This document shows, one piece after another, positions 11,099 through 22,700 of a stretch of 64,000 nt of DNA. Both the position numbers and the translations under genes were made by a program. This DNA comes from Metarhizium brunneum. Its lineage: Eukaryota; Ascomycota; Sordariomycetes; Hypocreales; Clavicipitaceae. The notes beneath the pieces were generated by a model that made no database searches, was not told the DNA's origin, and worked only from the letters and a program-made list of their open reading frames with translations. Positions within the stretch are counted from its first letter, which is position 1, and the number at the start of each line of letters is the position of its first letter. The stretch covers positions 4,154,001 through 4,218,000 of the forward strand of contig NC_089426.1 in assembly GCF_013426205.1 (NCBI RefSeq), given 5' to 3'.

Positions 11099-13030
11099 GT
11101 TGAAATCTACCGAGGCTCCCGCGAATGCACGTACAGTGGGAGAGCAATGGACAGGAGAACAGTGATGAGAGTCAGCGTTTCTGACAGCGGCCGACAGAGT
11201 AGATGTGTCAGTTATGTTTTTTTTTTTTGCGCCCTCCTTTCCCTCCCGTCGTTTTGCCCATTTCAACGGAGCGGGAATGAACGGAGTAGCCCGAGCCTGC
11301 AGCCAATCCGTGGACGCATTTGGCCGCAAGCAAATCTAATATCGACCCGCTTTATGGGGCGGCTCCTCTTGGCCATGCCGAGTCACTGGGCAGGCAAAAG
11401 GTGTGATGTGATGGCGTCTTTTTTTCTTTTTTTTTTTTTAACACGATGAAACCGGCATCACGGAGACAAGTTGCTGCTGAACTAAACACGGTCGCGTCGT
11501 GGTTTCCGTTCTATTGAGTAGCTCATGCATGAGTTTCTGTTTCTTTTCCCGCCAAGGAACTTATGCCACGTAAGCCCAAGGGTATATCACTGAGCTAAAG
11601 CAACCCTTTTCCCCCGAAGCTTAACACGGTGATGCAACACTGCGTTGCATTGGAAACGGTTTTCTCAGCCTGCAAGACCACTGACGCCGTTATAGAATTA
11701 GCATTCTCACATACCTACCTTATGGAGTACATTTGACAACTCTGGCTGCGGGCCGCTCATGTCCCACGCGACATGACAACCAACCTTGACCCAACATCCA
11801 TTGGTCACGGTCGCCAGCATGGCGCCTGGAGAGGCCGTCATTATTGGACCAGCATCGACTGCCGCTGTGGCGGAGTGGCCTGGGCCTCTCCTCCCTCCTC
11901 CCTCCTCCCTCCGCACCTTGCCGGCCAGCCGTGGTGATGAAACCGATCGCGAGATGGCAAGAGCAGAGAAGGGAGTTTTAGTATGGTAATACGGCTCCAT
12001 CCGCATCCCGTGTTAGGCCGGGGTGATGAGGGTGATCGGGGTTCGTTGGCATCACCAGCTTTCGTCATGTGGAGACGGATGATGGCATGTGGGTATTCCC
12101 GACGATTATTCGCGAGCACCGCTGGCAAAGCACGGAGGAGGAGCCGCCGCGACCCTTGGGGGAGTGAGCCCTGGGTTAGTGTTGGCGATAGTCGTACTAT
12201 CGGACAGAACAGCCATCAGCACCTACGGCTAGCCTCGAAGCCCGGTCTTGGGGCCTGGCGATCTCACCATCTCGCATGAGCCATTCCGCCCGTAATCCCG
12301 AGTAGATTGCCGCGTTGCTAAGGCTTTGGACTTATCCCCGGCGTCTTGGCAGTGTGTGTGGTTGCGGTATTGGGTAAAGCGTGTCGACGACCGATGATTG
12401 CCATCCCTTGGCAGCCCTTGGCAACCCTCGGAGCAAAGAGGTCATGACACGTCTTGGCTCATCGGCGTCCCGTCACATCGTCAAGGTCTGACTGTGCAAG
12501 TTCAGCAACTCCTCCTCCCTCTGTCTGATAAGCTTACTTGCTAGCTCAGCCACCGAACAGGTGTCCCCCCTCCATCCTACCTATAGCCAGGGGGGAGGGG
12601 GGGGGGAACCGGCCGTCGTCGCCAAGCTTTGTTGGGGGCGACGCCGTGAATGCCCTGCAGAGCCGTGAACAACGTACGACCAGTGGCCAACTCTAAATTT
12701 TGTACTACATACTCTGTACAATCAGGTATCGTGGTTGTGCGACCAAGTTGGCCCGTGTTGGCTGGGTGGCAAGGAGACATTGTCAAGGGGAAAGCCGGGC
12801 TTATGATGATGAAGGGCCTTTGTAAGACGCGAGTTTCTGCGACGTTGCTCGGTGCCGGTTTTTCTATAAAACCCCGCTGATGTCGCCGTGAAAAAGACAT
12901 TGTTGAAGTTGAGCTTTGTTCTATATTCAGAGCACTACAAAACCTTTTACTGGCCCTTCTCTTCCCAGCTCTCCCTTTCGTACTTGAAGTTTTACACTTT
13001 CTTTTTTTTCTTCAAACAATCAAAATCAAA
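11099..13030. other. Long intergenic region with low-complexity tracts
   Basis: This lies between two divergent genes, so it must hold both promoters. It contains T-runs around 11218-11228 and 11420-11440, a (CCT/CTCC)n tract at about 11878-11910, and a nearly pure G-run at about 12590-12606 that could form a G-quadruplex. A TATAAAA at 12865-12871 lies 165 bp before the next gene, followed by a pyrimidine-rich stretch just upstream of its ATG. Open frames are short and unconvincing. Confidence 0.5.
12865..12871 (+). promoter_or_regulatory. TATA box of the lyase-family gene
   Basis: TATAAAA, 165 bp upstream of the ATG at 13031, followed by CT-rich DNA and the A-rich leader CAATCAAAATCAAA immediately before the start, a common pattern for well-expressed fungal genes. 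Assignment rests on motif and position. Confidence 0.5.
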
Positions 13031-14212
13031 ATGTTGCCCAGCGCACTTGAAAAGTCCGTGACTCTCGACGGCCCTCTTGCTCGAGACATGGGCGACGGCT
13101 CGAGCAGTCATGAACAGGTATCTGGGCATGGCAATCTCCCTGGTTACCTGTCTCTCAACCACGCCAGCGCAGAGGTCAAGGAGCCTGTTTCCGGAGCCAC
13201 CAAGCTGCGCAAGATGCTCTTTGAGACCAACGAGATCGTTGTTTGCCCAGGTGTCTATGATGGCTTATCCGCACGCACAGCCATTGAGCTCGGCTTCAAC
13301 GCCATGTACATGGTACGTCGCCACGGTTTCACCGTCACAAACCAACGTATATTCACTAACGCATCACGGAACTTGTAGACGGGAGCAGGCACCACGGCCT
13401 CTAGGCTCGGCCAGCCCGATCTGGCCATTGCCCAGCTGCACGAGATGCGCGAGAATGCAGACATGATTGCCAACCTGGACCCCTTTGGCCCGCCACTCAT
13501 TGCCGACATGGACACTGGCTACGGAGGTGAGCGTCTACAGGCCTCAACTGCTTCTAGCATATCCCAAGTACTGACTGCGTGCCGCCCAGGTCCCATCATG
13601 GCCGCTCGCACGGTGGAGCAATATATTCGGGCTGGCGTTGCCGGCGCGCATCTCGAGGACCAGGTCCTTACGAAGCGGTGCGGCCATCTCGCTGGCAAAA
13701 AGGTCGTCCCTCGCGAGGAGTACTACGCCCGCATCCGCGCCGCCCACGCAGCCCGCGTCCGCATGCGCTCCGACTTTGTGCTGATTGCGCGAACCGACGC
13801 CCTGCAGTCGCTCGGCTACGACGAGTGCATCGAGCGTCTCCGTACGGCGCGGGACCTCGGCGCCGACGTCGGCCTCCTCGAGGGCTTCAAGTCCAAGGAG
13901 CAGGCGGCCCAGGCCGTCAAGGACCTGGCCCCCTGGCCGCTGCTCCTCAACAGCGTCGAGAACGGCGCCAGCCCGACCATTACCGTCGACGAGGCGCGCC
14001 AGATGGGCTTCCGCATCATGATCTTCTCCTTTGCCTGCATCGCGCCCGCGTACAGGGCCATCAAGGAGACTCTCACCCTGCTCAAGACCAAGGGCATCGT
14101 TGGCACGCCCAAGGACTTGACGCCCGTCCGCTTGTTTGAGGTGTGTGGGCTGCAGCACTCCATGTCTGTTGATGTGGAGGCCGGTGGACTTTCGTTTGCA
14201 AATGGTGTATAA
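13031..14212 (+). CDS. Isocitrate lyase/PEP mutase superfamily C-C lyase, oxaloacetate acetylhydrolase-like
   Basis: Three exons: 13031-13312, 13379-13526 and 13590-14212. The introns are 66 nt (donor GTACGT, branch CACTAAC) and 63 nt (donor GTGAGC). The protein is 350 residues. It shows the metal-binding DMDTGYG (137-143), HLEDQ (165-169) and the loop TKRCGH with Cys174. The KRCGH-type Cys separates C-C-bond lyases and hydrolases (isocitrate lyase, 2-methylisocitrate lyase, petal-death protein, oxaloacetate hydrolase) from PEP mutase. In fungi the closest homologues are oxaloacetate acetylhydrolase (oxalate plus acetate from oxaloacetate) and dimethylmalate-lyase-like enzymes; the sequence alone does not tell me which. 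No peroxisomal targeting tripeptide is present (ends ANGV), so it is probably cytosolic. If it is a true oxaloacetate hydrolase, it would make the fungus an oxalate producer. Confidence 0.85.
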
Positions 14213-15070
14213 TGTTTTTTTAACTAGTTTGTCTTGTTCTTATTATGATATATGTGAAACACGTAAATATTCCAAGTATGCTTGAGACTTTTTGCTATTT
14301 TAGACCTATTCAATACTAGTCTTTTGGTTAAAAAGTTGTCATGATTGCTACAACCGGGCTCAACTGTCTCAGACTGGCTATACGCATCAAGTAAACAGAG
14401 AAATACGAGACGTCCCAGCTCCTCCGTTGGAAAACACAAACAGAGAGCAACACTCCTCAGGGGTGCTGCGGCCTTGCGTCATGACGGTTACATTGAGGCT
14501 TGCCAGTCGTGCTGACTCCGTGTTTGCCACAAATCCTCGAATCTCCGGGCTCGGATAACTCCCGAGGAAACGGGCGTCGTGAACACATAACCCAAGTCCC
14601 TGTTGCCCCTTATCTGCATTACAGCACGCCACTTGTTTTCGGCGATTGCGTAAACTGTGGTCCATGACGCACCATTGTTGGTAGTTGGCTCTTCAAGACA
14701 ATCATCTCCGCGGCGCGGGTTGTTGCACTACGATGGAAAGAGCAGGTCCTTGTTGACAACCTGACGACCTTATCACTCACTCGTCAGTTGCTGCGAAAGG
14801 GATTTTGTAGCCGTAGCCTTCCTCGGAGCCTCGGTATGGACTTCCGCTCGCCCGGACGCGGTGACGGCTGGAGATTCGCGTAAGGATTTCATATGGGGCT
14901 GCATAGTCCAGAATGGGGACGGGTGAACCCGGGTGCGGCTGAAGATTGGCCTCGACGACGGGATCCTTTGAAAAAAAAGTCGGAATCTTTGCAACTACCA
15001 CTGTGGATGGAGGCGAGGGAGGACTAGACTTTTACAAGTAGCGTTTGTATCGCCCCTGAGCAGCGCAATG

Positions 15071-15257
15071 AGACGGTCTACTATGTAATTTAATTAGGGC
15101 TAGCTATTTCGTCATGTTACTAACGGGGATTATTGTTTCGCTCTGCAGTCAAATGAAATTACAAGCATGATACAGGTATCGTGCAAGCGTAAAATCTAAA
15201 ACAGTATTAGGCTGTACCAGGCCAGGGACGGTAAGAGACTAGAAAAGTAGACCGTCT
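15071..15257. mobile_element. Possible small MITE-like element with 12-bp inverted ends
   Basis: AGACGGTCTACT at 15071-15082 is matched exactly by its reverse complement at 15246-15257, bounding 187 bp with no coding capacity. The right part coincides with the dispersed repeat whose other copies lie at 61.8 and 40.2 kb. Those copies do not show both ends, so element boundaries and a target-site duplication are not established. Confidence 0.4.
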
Positions 15258-15268
15258 ACGCATCGTGA
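15132..15268 (-). repeat. Dispersed repeat, copy A (137 bp)
   Basis: The reverse complement matches 61772-61908 over its full 137 bp with, by my count, about 11 mismatches. Most of these are C/T or G/A exchanges. A third, more decayed partial copy is at 40211-40288. No open reading frame. The function is unknown; it is likely a non-autonomous transposable element remnant. Confidence 0.85.
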
Positions 15269-18267
15269 TTTCGTCAGGTTACAAGTGAGATTTTGTGTAT
15301 TTGATCAGCACAAGGTTAGCAGTCGGACAAGTACACCCACGGACTCTGCGACCGAGTCGACGGACAAACAGGAACGAATCGTCTCTCCAGTCAGTTGTGC
15401 GTGTGCCGCCGTGAAGAACAGATGCTAAGTAATGACAAACAGCAAAGTTTACACGGCGGCTTGCAAGCCAGCGAGTGGATGCAGAAACTGCAGCAAAACA
15501 GTTTCCACGCGTCTCTTCTTACACAACACCGTACGAGACGAGTACCTCAGTCACCCGAGGGTTTCACATCAGACAAGCCAACTATTCGCTTTACAACGTG
15601 CCCCAACTCGGACTATATATAGAGCGAGTCGTGTCACGAGGGAGGCAACCCGGCCCTTCAGACACCCACGACGGCTGCCATTCCCGCGCTATATCCAAAT
15701 GCACGTCATGGCCAATGAGCAACCCCAGTCGTCACGGGTGTACCGGACAAGCTGCGACAAGTACACGGGATTGGCCACGATCTTTCCGCGGGCGAGGGGG
15801 AACCAGGCGTGCAGTGTGCCACACCTCCCGCCAGGACCGGACGTCGGTTCCCTAGACCACGGTGCTGCCAGACACGAATCGGAACATGTGCTCGTGTCCG
15901 GGGCAAGTGTAGTTGCTGCTCGCGGGCAGCGCCACTAGATTGATGCAACCCTCATGGATGTCGGTCACCCCCTTCCTGGCGGGTTTGTCCGCCCGACGCT
16001 GGAACCAATAGACATGACTGGTTCGGATGGCGAGTTGCCGCATTGGGACTGTGTTGACGACACTTCCTGAGATACAGGGTGAAGTGCTTGGGATGTGAAC
16101 CGTCCAAGGGGGAGATCGATGGAAACTTAAAGACGTGGCGATTTGCTGCTTGAGTGTTGGGATGGGATTTTAGGCGACTGTGACTCATTTGATTCAGTAT
16201 ATGGCAGTATTTGCATTAGGAGGCATTCCTAGTGTCTTGTGTAGCTGGCAAGAGATTTTGCTTGATTATATTGGCAAAGATTGCTGATGAAGGCGGCTTT
16301 ACTCGGAAGCTGCCATGTCGCGAATCTGTATGAATAATGGCAGCGGTATTGACAGTCTGCCAATTCCTGTCATGGAAAGTGAGGAATGGGCTTACAGGAG
16401 GAGAAGAAATGGCCGGTTTTGCTGCCTCTATCCTGGCGAGAAAATGGCCAAAGAGGCACCATGGCTGTTTTGAGGACGCTTTTGATTTAGGAGTGGTTTT
16501 GCAGCTCGAGAGATGTTCTTTTCTTTCCCCTTTTGATCCTTTTAACAGATGAAAATTATGGCATTGTCCTCCCTTGGTATCTGTGTCGAGATCCGCCGTC
16601 TTCTGACTGAGGCGCCGGCCTTGGCAAAACACAGCTTTGGTGTTGAATATCGTCGGCTAGAATGGCCCTACATGCTCGTAGTATAAAGTACCCATCGCAC
16701 GCGTACTATCCCGTACTCCGTGGCTACTCGTTTCCCTCTTCATAAAGACTACTCCTTGCTGTATGGGGACATGTTGGGGGCCGGCATGTCAGCCACCAGG
16801 TTGTCATGTTCGGCTCGGATATCTCGCGCAAAACAAGTCCACAAATGACGGTGCCCTGAACGAAATGCAAATCGCATGCCCCAGCTCGTGCGCTCGATTC
16901 GTCATGTACGAGCCGACAGGTCAGCTCCCGCAGCCACGACAGAAGAGAAATGAGACGTGTCGCCTCGGCCCCTGGAGCAAACCAAGCCGTCGGTGATGTT
17001 GGGTCTGAGTTACACACACGCTGCCCCGGACGTGTCGACGCTTGGGCGCTGAGCGCGCCTCTTTTCGACAGGAGATGCACCAATCCATCACAGTTACCCG
17101 GCGAGCGCATCGCCAAGTCCACGGTCCCGTCACAGACACGACTCGCTCGGGTCCTGCTCCTCCAGAGTCCAGGCATGGCGGTGATATCTGCTGATAAACG
17201 GCAGATGCACAGCTGCACGCGGGTGGAGATTGTTGATGGGATTTGGACAACTCAGCCCGCAGCACCCAGTGGGCTCGGCCTAGCACTGAACGGGATTCTC
17301 TGGCGTCTGGGACGGTGACGTGGCGTGCGCCAGAGCGAGTATCGCGATGTTGAGCTTCATGCAGGCATCCCCGCCGGCTGCGCGTGTCGCTTTTTCCTTC
17401 CCCCCCCGAATCTGCGACCTGCCAAGGCCGCGCTATGGATTTGCTGCTGGCTACACGAACACCGGGACTCGGTGGCACGCCAGCATGTGTGTGTGTGTGC
17501 GACCAGGCGCTGTCTTGGGCGGAAAAGAGAGACAGCGCGTGCAGCATCTCACAGCAGGTTTGCGGCTGGGGAACGTTGAGGCGCGCGCGGGCGTCACAAA
17601 GCCCGTCGACAATGGCAGTCGCTCACCTTGAGACATGACGGGCGGTCATCTGACGGCGTCTGGCCAGTGAGTTTGCGAATCTCTGGCCGTGGCGCTCGGC
17701 GTCGACGCAGGCGTTCGTGCTCGCGCCATTGTGACAGGAGATATAATCGACGCCGGGACCGCGGGGCGGCCGCACGCCCTCGATGCCATGGTTTCTTGCA
17801 GAACTCACCGGACCTGTCGCGCACAGCAGCACGAGCCATGGAGTTATGGCAAACATGGAGACGCGCGGGACGGGCGAGCTGAATGCGTCCGACGTCGTGT
17901 TGCCGGCCCCATTGGCTGCGTGTGCTTATATCGAATACACAAGATGATGCAGAGCGCCCCGCAGGAGTGACATGACATGACATGACATGAATAGGCAAGC
18001 TTGCTGGCATACATGCTGCTACATGGTGCCTCGTACAGACTGGACGGACAGATGGGGTACACACAGGGTGACCGGTCAGCCCGGACGTGGCCGGCGGCTG
18101 GTACATGTAAGCTTTTTTTTTCCCCTCGATGGCCTTGGGCCATGGGTGAGGGGTTCTATCTGCTGACGTGGTATTGGTGATGATGACGATGGGCGCTTTT
18201 ATATATATGTACATGCGTGCGTTCCGGCCCAACAACTCTGTCGCTGGGCCGTCAGCCTCTCGCCACC

Positions 18268-19716
18268 ATGCCGAGCATCACGGACGAGCACCCCGAGTAC
18301 AGCCGCACCGGCAAGCTGGACACGCTCCGGGCGACCGAGTACGGCTACCTCGACGAGCAGGACCACGTCTACCTCGACTACACGGGCGCGGGGCTCGCCG
18401 CCCGTTGGCAGCTCCAGGCGCACAGGAACCGCCTCGACGGCGCCACGTTTGGGAATCCGCACTCGGAGAGCCCAACCAGCCGCGCGGCGACGGACCTCGT
18501 CGACCGGGCGCGGCGCCGCGTGCTGCTGCACCTCAACGCCTCCCCGGAGGACTACCACGTCGTCTTCACCGCCAATGCCACCGGCGCCGCCAAGCTCGTC
18601 GGCGAGGCGTACCCCTTTGCCAGGGGCGCGCGCCTCGTCCTCACCGCCGACAACCACAACTCGCTCAACGGCCTGCGCGAGTACGCCCGCCGCGCCGGCT
18701 CCAAGACGCGCTACGTGCCCCTGCGGCCCAAGGACCTGCGCATCGACACCGACGCCGTCGTCGAGGCGCTGGGCCGCCGCCGCCCCTGGCCCCTGAGCCG
18801 GCCCTCGAAGCGCCCGTGTCCCCGGGGCCTCTTTGCCTACCCGGCCCAGAGCAACTTCAGCGGCGTGCGCCATCCGCTGCGCTGGATCAAGCTGGCCCAG
18901 GACCTCGGCTACGACGTCCTCCTCGACGCCGCCGCCTACCTGCCCACGAGCCAGCTCGACCTGTCCGCCGTCAACCCCAGCTTCGTCATCGTCAGCTGGT
19001 ACAAGGTCTTCGGCTTCCCGACCGGCGTCGGCTGCCTGGTCGCCCGCCGCGACGCGCTGGCCCGGCTCGCCCGGCCCTACTTTGCCGGCGGCACCGTCCA
19101 GGCGGCCACCGTCGCCGTCCCCTGGCACGCGCTGGCCCCGGGCGAGGCCGCCTTCGAGGACGGCACCGTCAACTACCTGTCCATCCCGGACGTGCACGCC
19201 GGCCTGGACTGGGTGTCGGCCATTGGCATGGACGCCATCGCCACCCGCGTGCGCTGCCTGACGGGCCTCTTCATCGACCGGCTGCTCGGGCTGCGGCACG
19301 GCGACGGCAGCCCCATGGCCGTGCTGTACGGGCCGGCCGGCACGGAGTCGCGCGGGGGCACCGTCGCCTTCAACCTGCTCGACGCCCGGGGCCGCCTCGT
19401 CGACGAGCGCCTCGTCGCGCTGGAGTCGGGCCGCGCCCGCATCTCCCTGCGCACCGGGTGCTTCTGTAACCCGGGCGCGGGCGAGGCCGTCTTTGGCGTC
19501 GCCGCGAGCACGCTGCGGCCCCTGGTGGGCCAAAAGGGCGGCACGTTTGACGACTTCCTCCGCATGGCGCGCCTGCCTACCGGTGGCGCGATACGGGTTT
19601 CCTTTGGCGTCGCGAGCACGTGCGGCGACGTCGATTACTTCATGGATTTTGCGACCAGAACGTACAAGGACCGCGTGACTTCGGCAGAGGGCTTGGCCCC
19701 GAGGCCGGGCTGTTGA
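18268..19716 (+). CDS. Free-standing class V aminotransferase, molybdenum-cofactor-sulfurase-like
   Basis: A 482-residue intronless gene in very GC-rich DNA. It matches the N-terminal NifS-like half of Mo-cofactor sulfurases: YLDYTGAGL near residue 35, AQSNFSG near 193, VLLDAAAYLPTS with PLP-contacting Asp220, SWYKVFGFPTG with the PLP-Schiff-base Lys246, and the sulfurase signature RTGCFCNPGAG in the C-terminal third. Full MOCOS/HxB proteins are about 800 residues with a C-terminal MOSC domain, which is absent here and not found downstream. It could therefore be a sulfur donor acting alone or a PLP enzyme recruited to another pathway such as secondary metabolism. The start at 18268 has a strong context (CCACCATG) and homologous N-terminus; an in-frame extension to 18217 is less likely. 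No linked Mo-enzyme gene is visible. Confidence 0.85.
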   Translation: MPSITDEHPEYSRTGKLDTLRATEYGYLDEQDHVYLDYTGAGLAARWQLQAHRNRLDGATFGNPHSESPTSRAATDLVDRARRRVLLHLNASPEDYHVVFTANATGAAKLVGEAYPFARGARLVLTADNHNSLNGLREYARRAGSKTRYVPLRPKDLRIDTDAVVEALGRRRPWPLSRPSKRPCPRGLFAYPAQSNFSGVRHPLRWIKLAQDLGYDVLLDAAAYLPTSQLDLSAVNPSFVIVSWYKVFGFPTGVGCLVARRDALARLARPYFAGGTVQAATVAVPWHALAPGEAAFEDGTVNYLSIPDVHAGLDWVSAIGMDAIATRVRCLTGLFIDRLLGLRHGDGSPMAVLYGPAGTESRGGTVAFNLLDARGRLVDERLVALESGRARISLRTGCFCNPGAGEAVFGVAASTLRPLVGQKGGTFDDFLRMARLPTGGAIRVSFGVASTCGDVDYFMDFATRTYKDRVTSAEGLAPRPGC

Positions 19717-22700
19717 TGGGATGCGCTGCGACTTGGTGTTTTTTCGTGAATGGGCGGGCAAGCTGTGGGTTTCATGGCTTCCACTATACCACTTGTGTTT
19801 CTTTATGTGCTGGAATGAATGATGGGATGACTGGGTAAATAACTGAGGAGTTCACTATACAGAACATTGAAGTCTTTGAATGAAAGTATGGAAAAGGACG
19901 TGCTCGTATGTGACGTGACATGTACACTACGTATTTGGAAGAGCACAGTATCGCGATTGGCAGTTGTGGATCGGGGGAATACGTCTTTAGATGAAAGGTA
20001 TTTGCCGATGGAATTGAGCCCCCTTGCGGCTGGAATCAAAAGGCATAGAAAAGGCCGCATTCAATGGAAAAGACGTGAATTCCATCATTTTAGCTGGCTA
20101 GCTTGTCATTTGGACCTTGGCTAGTTTGCATCTTTGATGACTCATCTGATGGACTTGTGCGTACTTGTTCACATGGCACATTTGTACATATGCTTCACTT
20201 GATTGGCTACTGTGCTAGGCATAAAAAAGAAAACTATTTACTCCGTATAGGACATGGGACAGAGTATGCTTTACGAGAACCATACCATACATTGAATAAG
20301 TCTCCAGGTTAAACTGATGAGCCATGAGCCAAACATCCAGCGACGGCATGGCCCGACCTCCTTCTTCACTCCCATATCCAAGCAAGCCCAAACGTGGATA
20401 AATGGTTGGCTACGCGCTGCGTGGTACCAGCATGACACAAACCTGCATGCCGTCGCAATGCAACGGTTCCACGGAGCATTTCTTGTCTCGGCTGTACGTA
20501 TTCCCTGTCACACGGGTATCACAACGTCACGGCACGGACCGACTCTCGACCCCGATCAGTTGCACAAGGGCACCAAGACGTCAGAGGCCTTGGGCGTCTG
20601 CGCCCTCGGGCGTCGTCGTGGTGCTGTCGAAACTCATGTTGCACGTTTTTCGATCAAGCGCGTCTGCTGCATGTTTCCAAAAACATCGAGGAATGGAATG
20701 CAGTGTAACCCAGTCTCTTGGGGTTGAGGGTGACCAACGCATCAGCCTCATGCGGGTGAGAGTCCTGCTCACCTTCTTCTTCCGGCCTTAATAGCAGAGA
20801 AAATAGATGCTACTGAATGGAGCTTAATTTCGCCAGCCTTGGCTCTGCATCAGGCGCTCCACAGGTTGGGAGACCTTGAATTTTAGTTTGCTGAGTGTCG
20901 TTTCGCTACTTTTATTTGGCATTGAATTTTCATCTCTCCAATCCCTTCATCTTTTCCATCTTTGTCAAGAGGTCTGATGCCTTAGGTGTTGGCTGTGGTT
21001 ATGAGCCGCTTGCTGCCGAGGCCTCGCAGCTTACATGCATGTGTAACACTACATCCGCTTGCCAAGCAAAAACAACAAACAAACAAACAAACAATGGAGA
21101 AATTCCACCAGGAAATACAAAAACAAATCGGCTACGATGCAAGACGGACTGACCCAGGTCACTGCCTCAATTGACGGCCCAAGAGTCAGTAGCCCGGACC
21201 CCCATACCGGTCCTCGTCCAGAAGCTCTGGCCGGCCCCCTTTACATTTTGACAAGAAACAAGACCAAGTACGCTTGATGCTCTCGTCGCAACGGCCCAAG
21301 ACAACCGCGTTCTGTGTAAATTGTGCAAAGAGCGCCACCAGTCCAACAGCAAATCTGGCTCGGTGCATCCCGACCGCTCTTTTGTCCGGCGCTACGAGCG
21401 CACGGTGGAAAGTCGACGCGAGTCTACGTCGACATGTAGGCAGGATTGGATCCATTCGTCTTTGGGCCAGCAAACTACCGCAATGCCCCAACGGCTGATG
21501 CTCTTCTGCGCGCCTTCCGCGCACACCTTGAAACATGAATGTCCCAGAACCATGGTCCGCCTTGGTCGTTCACAACGGCCGGCTCGGAAAGCTCGGCCAC
21601 GAGTGGTGACGGAGTCGTGGGGTCCGTGATGAGTCGACGTCATTCGTATCAAAATAGTAAAGTGGACTCTTGCAACTTCCGGAAGAGCAGGTGTCCTTGG
21701 GAACGTACACGACATATAGGACCGAGAGGTGTACAAGCCAAGGAGTAGTAAAACCACTGCCGTCGCTCCTAGGTGCCGTCTTTGCACATGATTCGGGCAC
21801 GTCGTTTTACGGCCCAATCTCCTGAGCATGGTCAATTTTGCAGGTTTCGTCTTGTGGATGCGCGTTGCGCCAATGGTCATGTGGCAAGGGCTAAAGGCTT
21901 GGAGCAATGGCTCGATTCATCTAATGACAGTTTTTTCAAATGCTCACAGAGGATGGGTTGTCCTCTTTTTATCCTGAATGATGAGAAGCAACAAGCTTGT
22001 GGACGGACGAGGCCATAAAAATCCCAAAGGCTCGGTTGACGGAACGGTGGCGAGCCAGCGAGACGCGGCTTGCTGTCCAACTGGGACAAGAGTGCTTTCC
22101 CAGATTTGATGTTTCGCAGATGGCAGTCGTGGTCTTGTCGTTTAAAAGTTGAATAAGCAAAGAAATAAAATATTAACCGTGAGGCCGTAAAACTCTCCTG
22201 TGGACTTTGTAATCCTAGACTGTTTATAACATCCAAGCCATGAGCAATGTCTTTGGGCCCGATGAGGTCAAGGGTGACTTGGGATTCATCGAATTGACCA
22301 AGTGACTATACGAAAACGCCGGGAGCGTGTCAAGGCTGCAACCACTAGAGCCCCAACTTTTGGCAAATGTGCTCAAATGTAGTGAGCAGCATACTTGGCG
22401 GGGTAGTGCGAGAGAGTTTCTGGCAAACTTTGCATGTTGCATCTCGGAATTCGGTGTTTGGCCTTTACGAAGAAGCTGCCCCGGCCAGCAGCTGGATTTG
22501 ACCGTCTCGTAGAGCCTTTTAGCTAGTAGTAGCTACATGAGCAGTGATACGAGCACACACAACACATGAAGTCCCTTGCAGGTCGTGCGTCAATAATCCT
22601 ATTCTCATGTTCGTACGGCGGTTATCAGGGTTAACTATGGAGCCACGGCGCAACATGTTGCAGTAATAGGGGCGCGTGGTGAATACTGCCCGATATCTAG

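Larger units (their letters stand above)
14213..18267. other. 4-kb region without a convincing gene; contains a dispersed repeat copy
   Basis: Minus-strand open frames at 14387-14665 and 14777-15001 (74 codons, protein-like but unassigned) may be gene relics. A repeat element lies at 15071-15268. From about 16.7 to 18.2 kb the DNA becomes GC-rich and several long frames (164-213 codons) appear on the minus strand, but their composition (Arg/Ser/His-rich, few aliphatic residues) and lack of any motif argue for chance openness. A (TGACA)n run lies at 17968-17991. TATATATA at about 18196-18206 is a plausible promoter element for the gene starting at 18268. Confidence 0.45.

Noticed and set aside
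16921..18235. Long minus-strand open frames (208 and 213 codons)
   Set aside because: GC-rich DNA lowers stop frequency; the translations are Arg/Ser/His-rich without hydrophobic core, motif or splice pattern, and they cover the promoter of the gene at 18268.
18199..19761. 520-codon minus-strand frame
   Set aside because: Antisense shadow of the GC-rich PLP-enzyme gene on the plus strand; the sense strand has full family motifs.
21392..21907. 171-codon minus-strand frame with a short hydrophobic stretch
   Set aside because: A possible signal-anchor was considered, but the rest has no motif and no consistent downstream exon.
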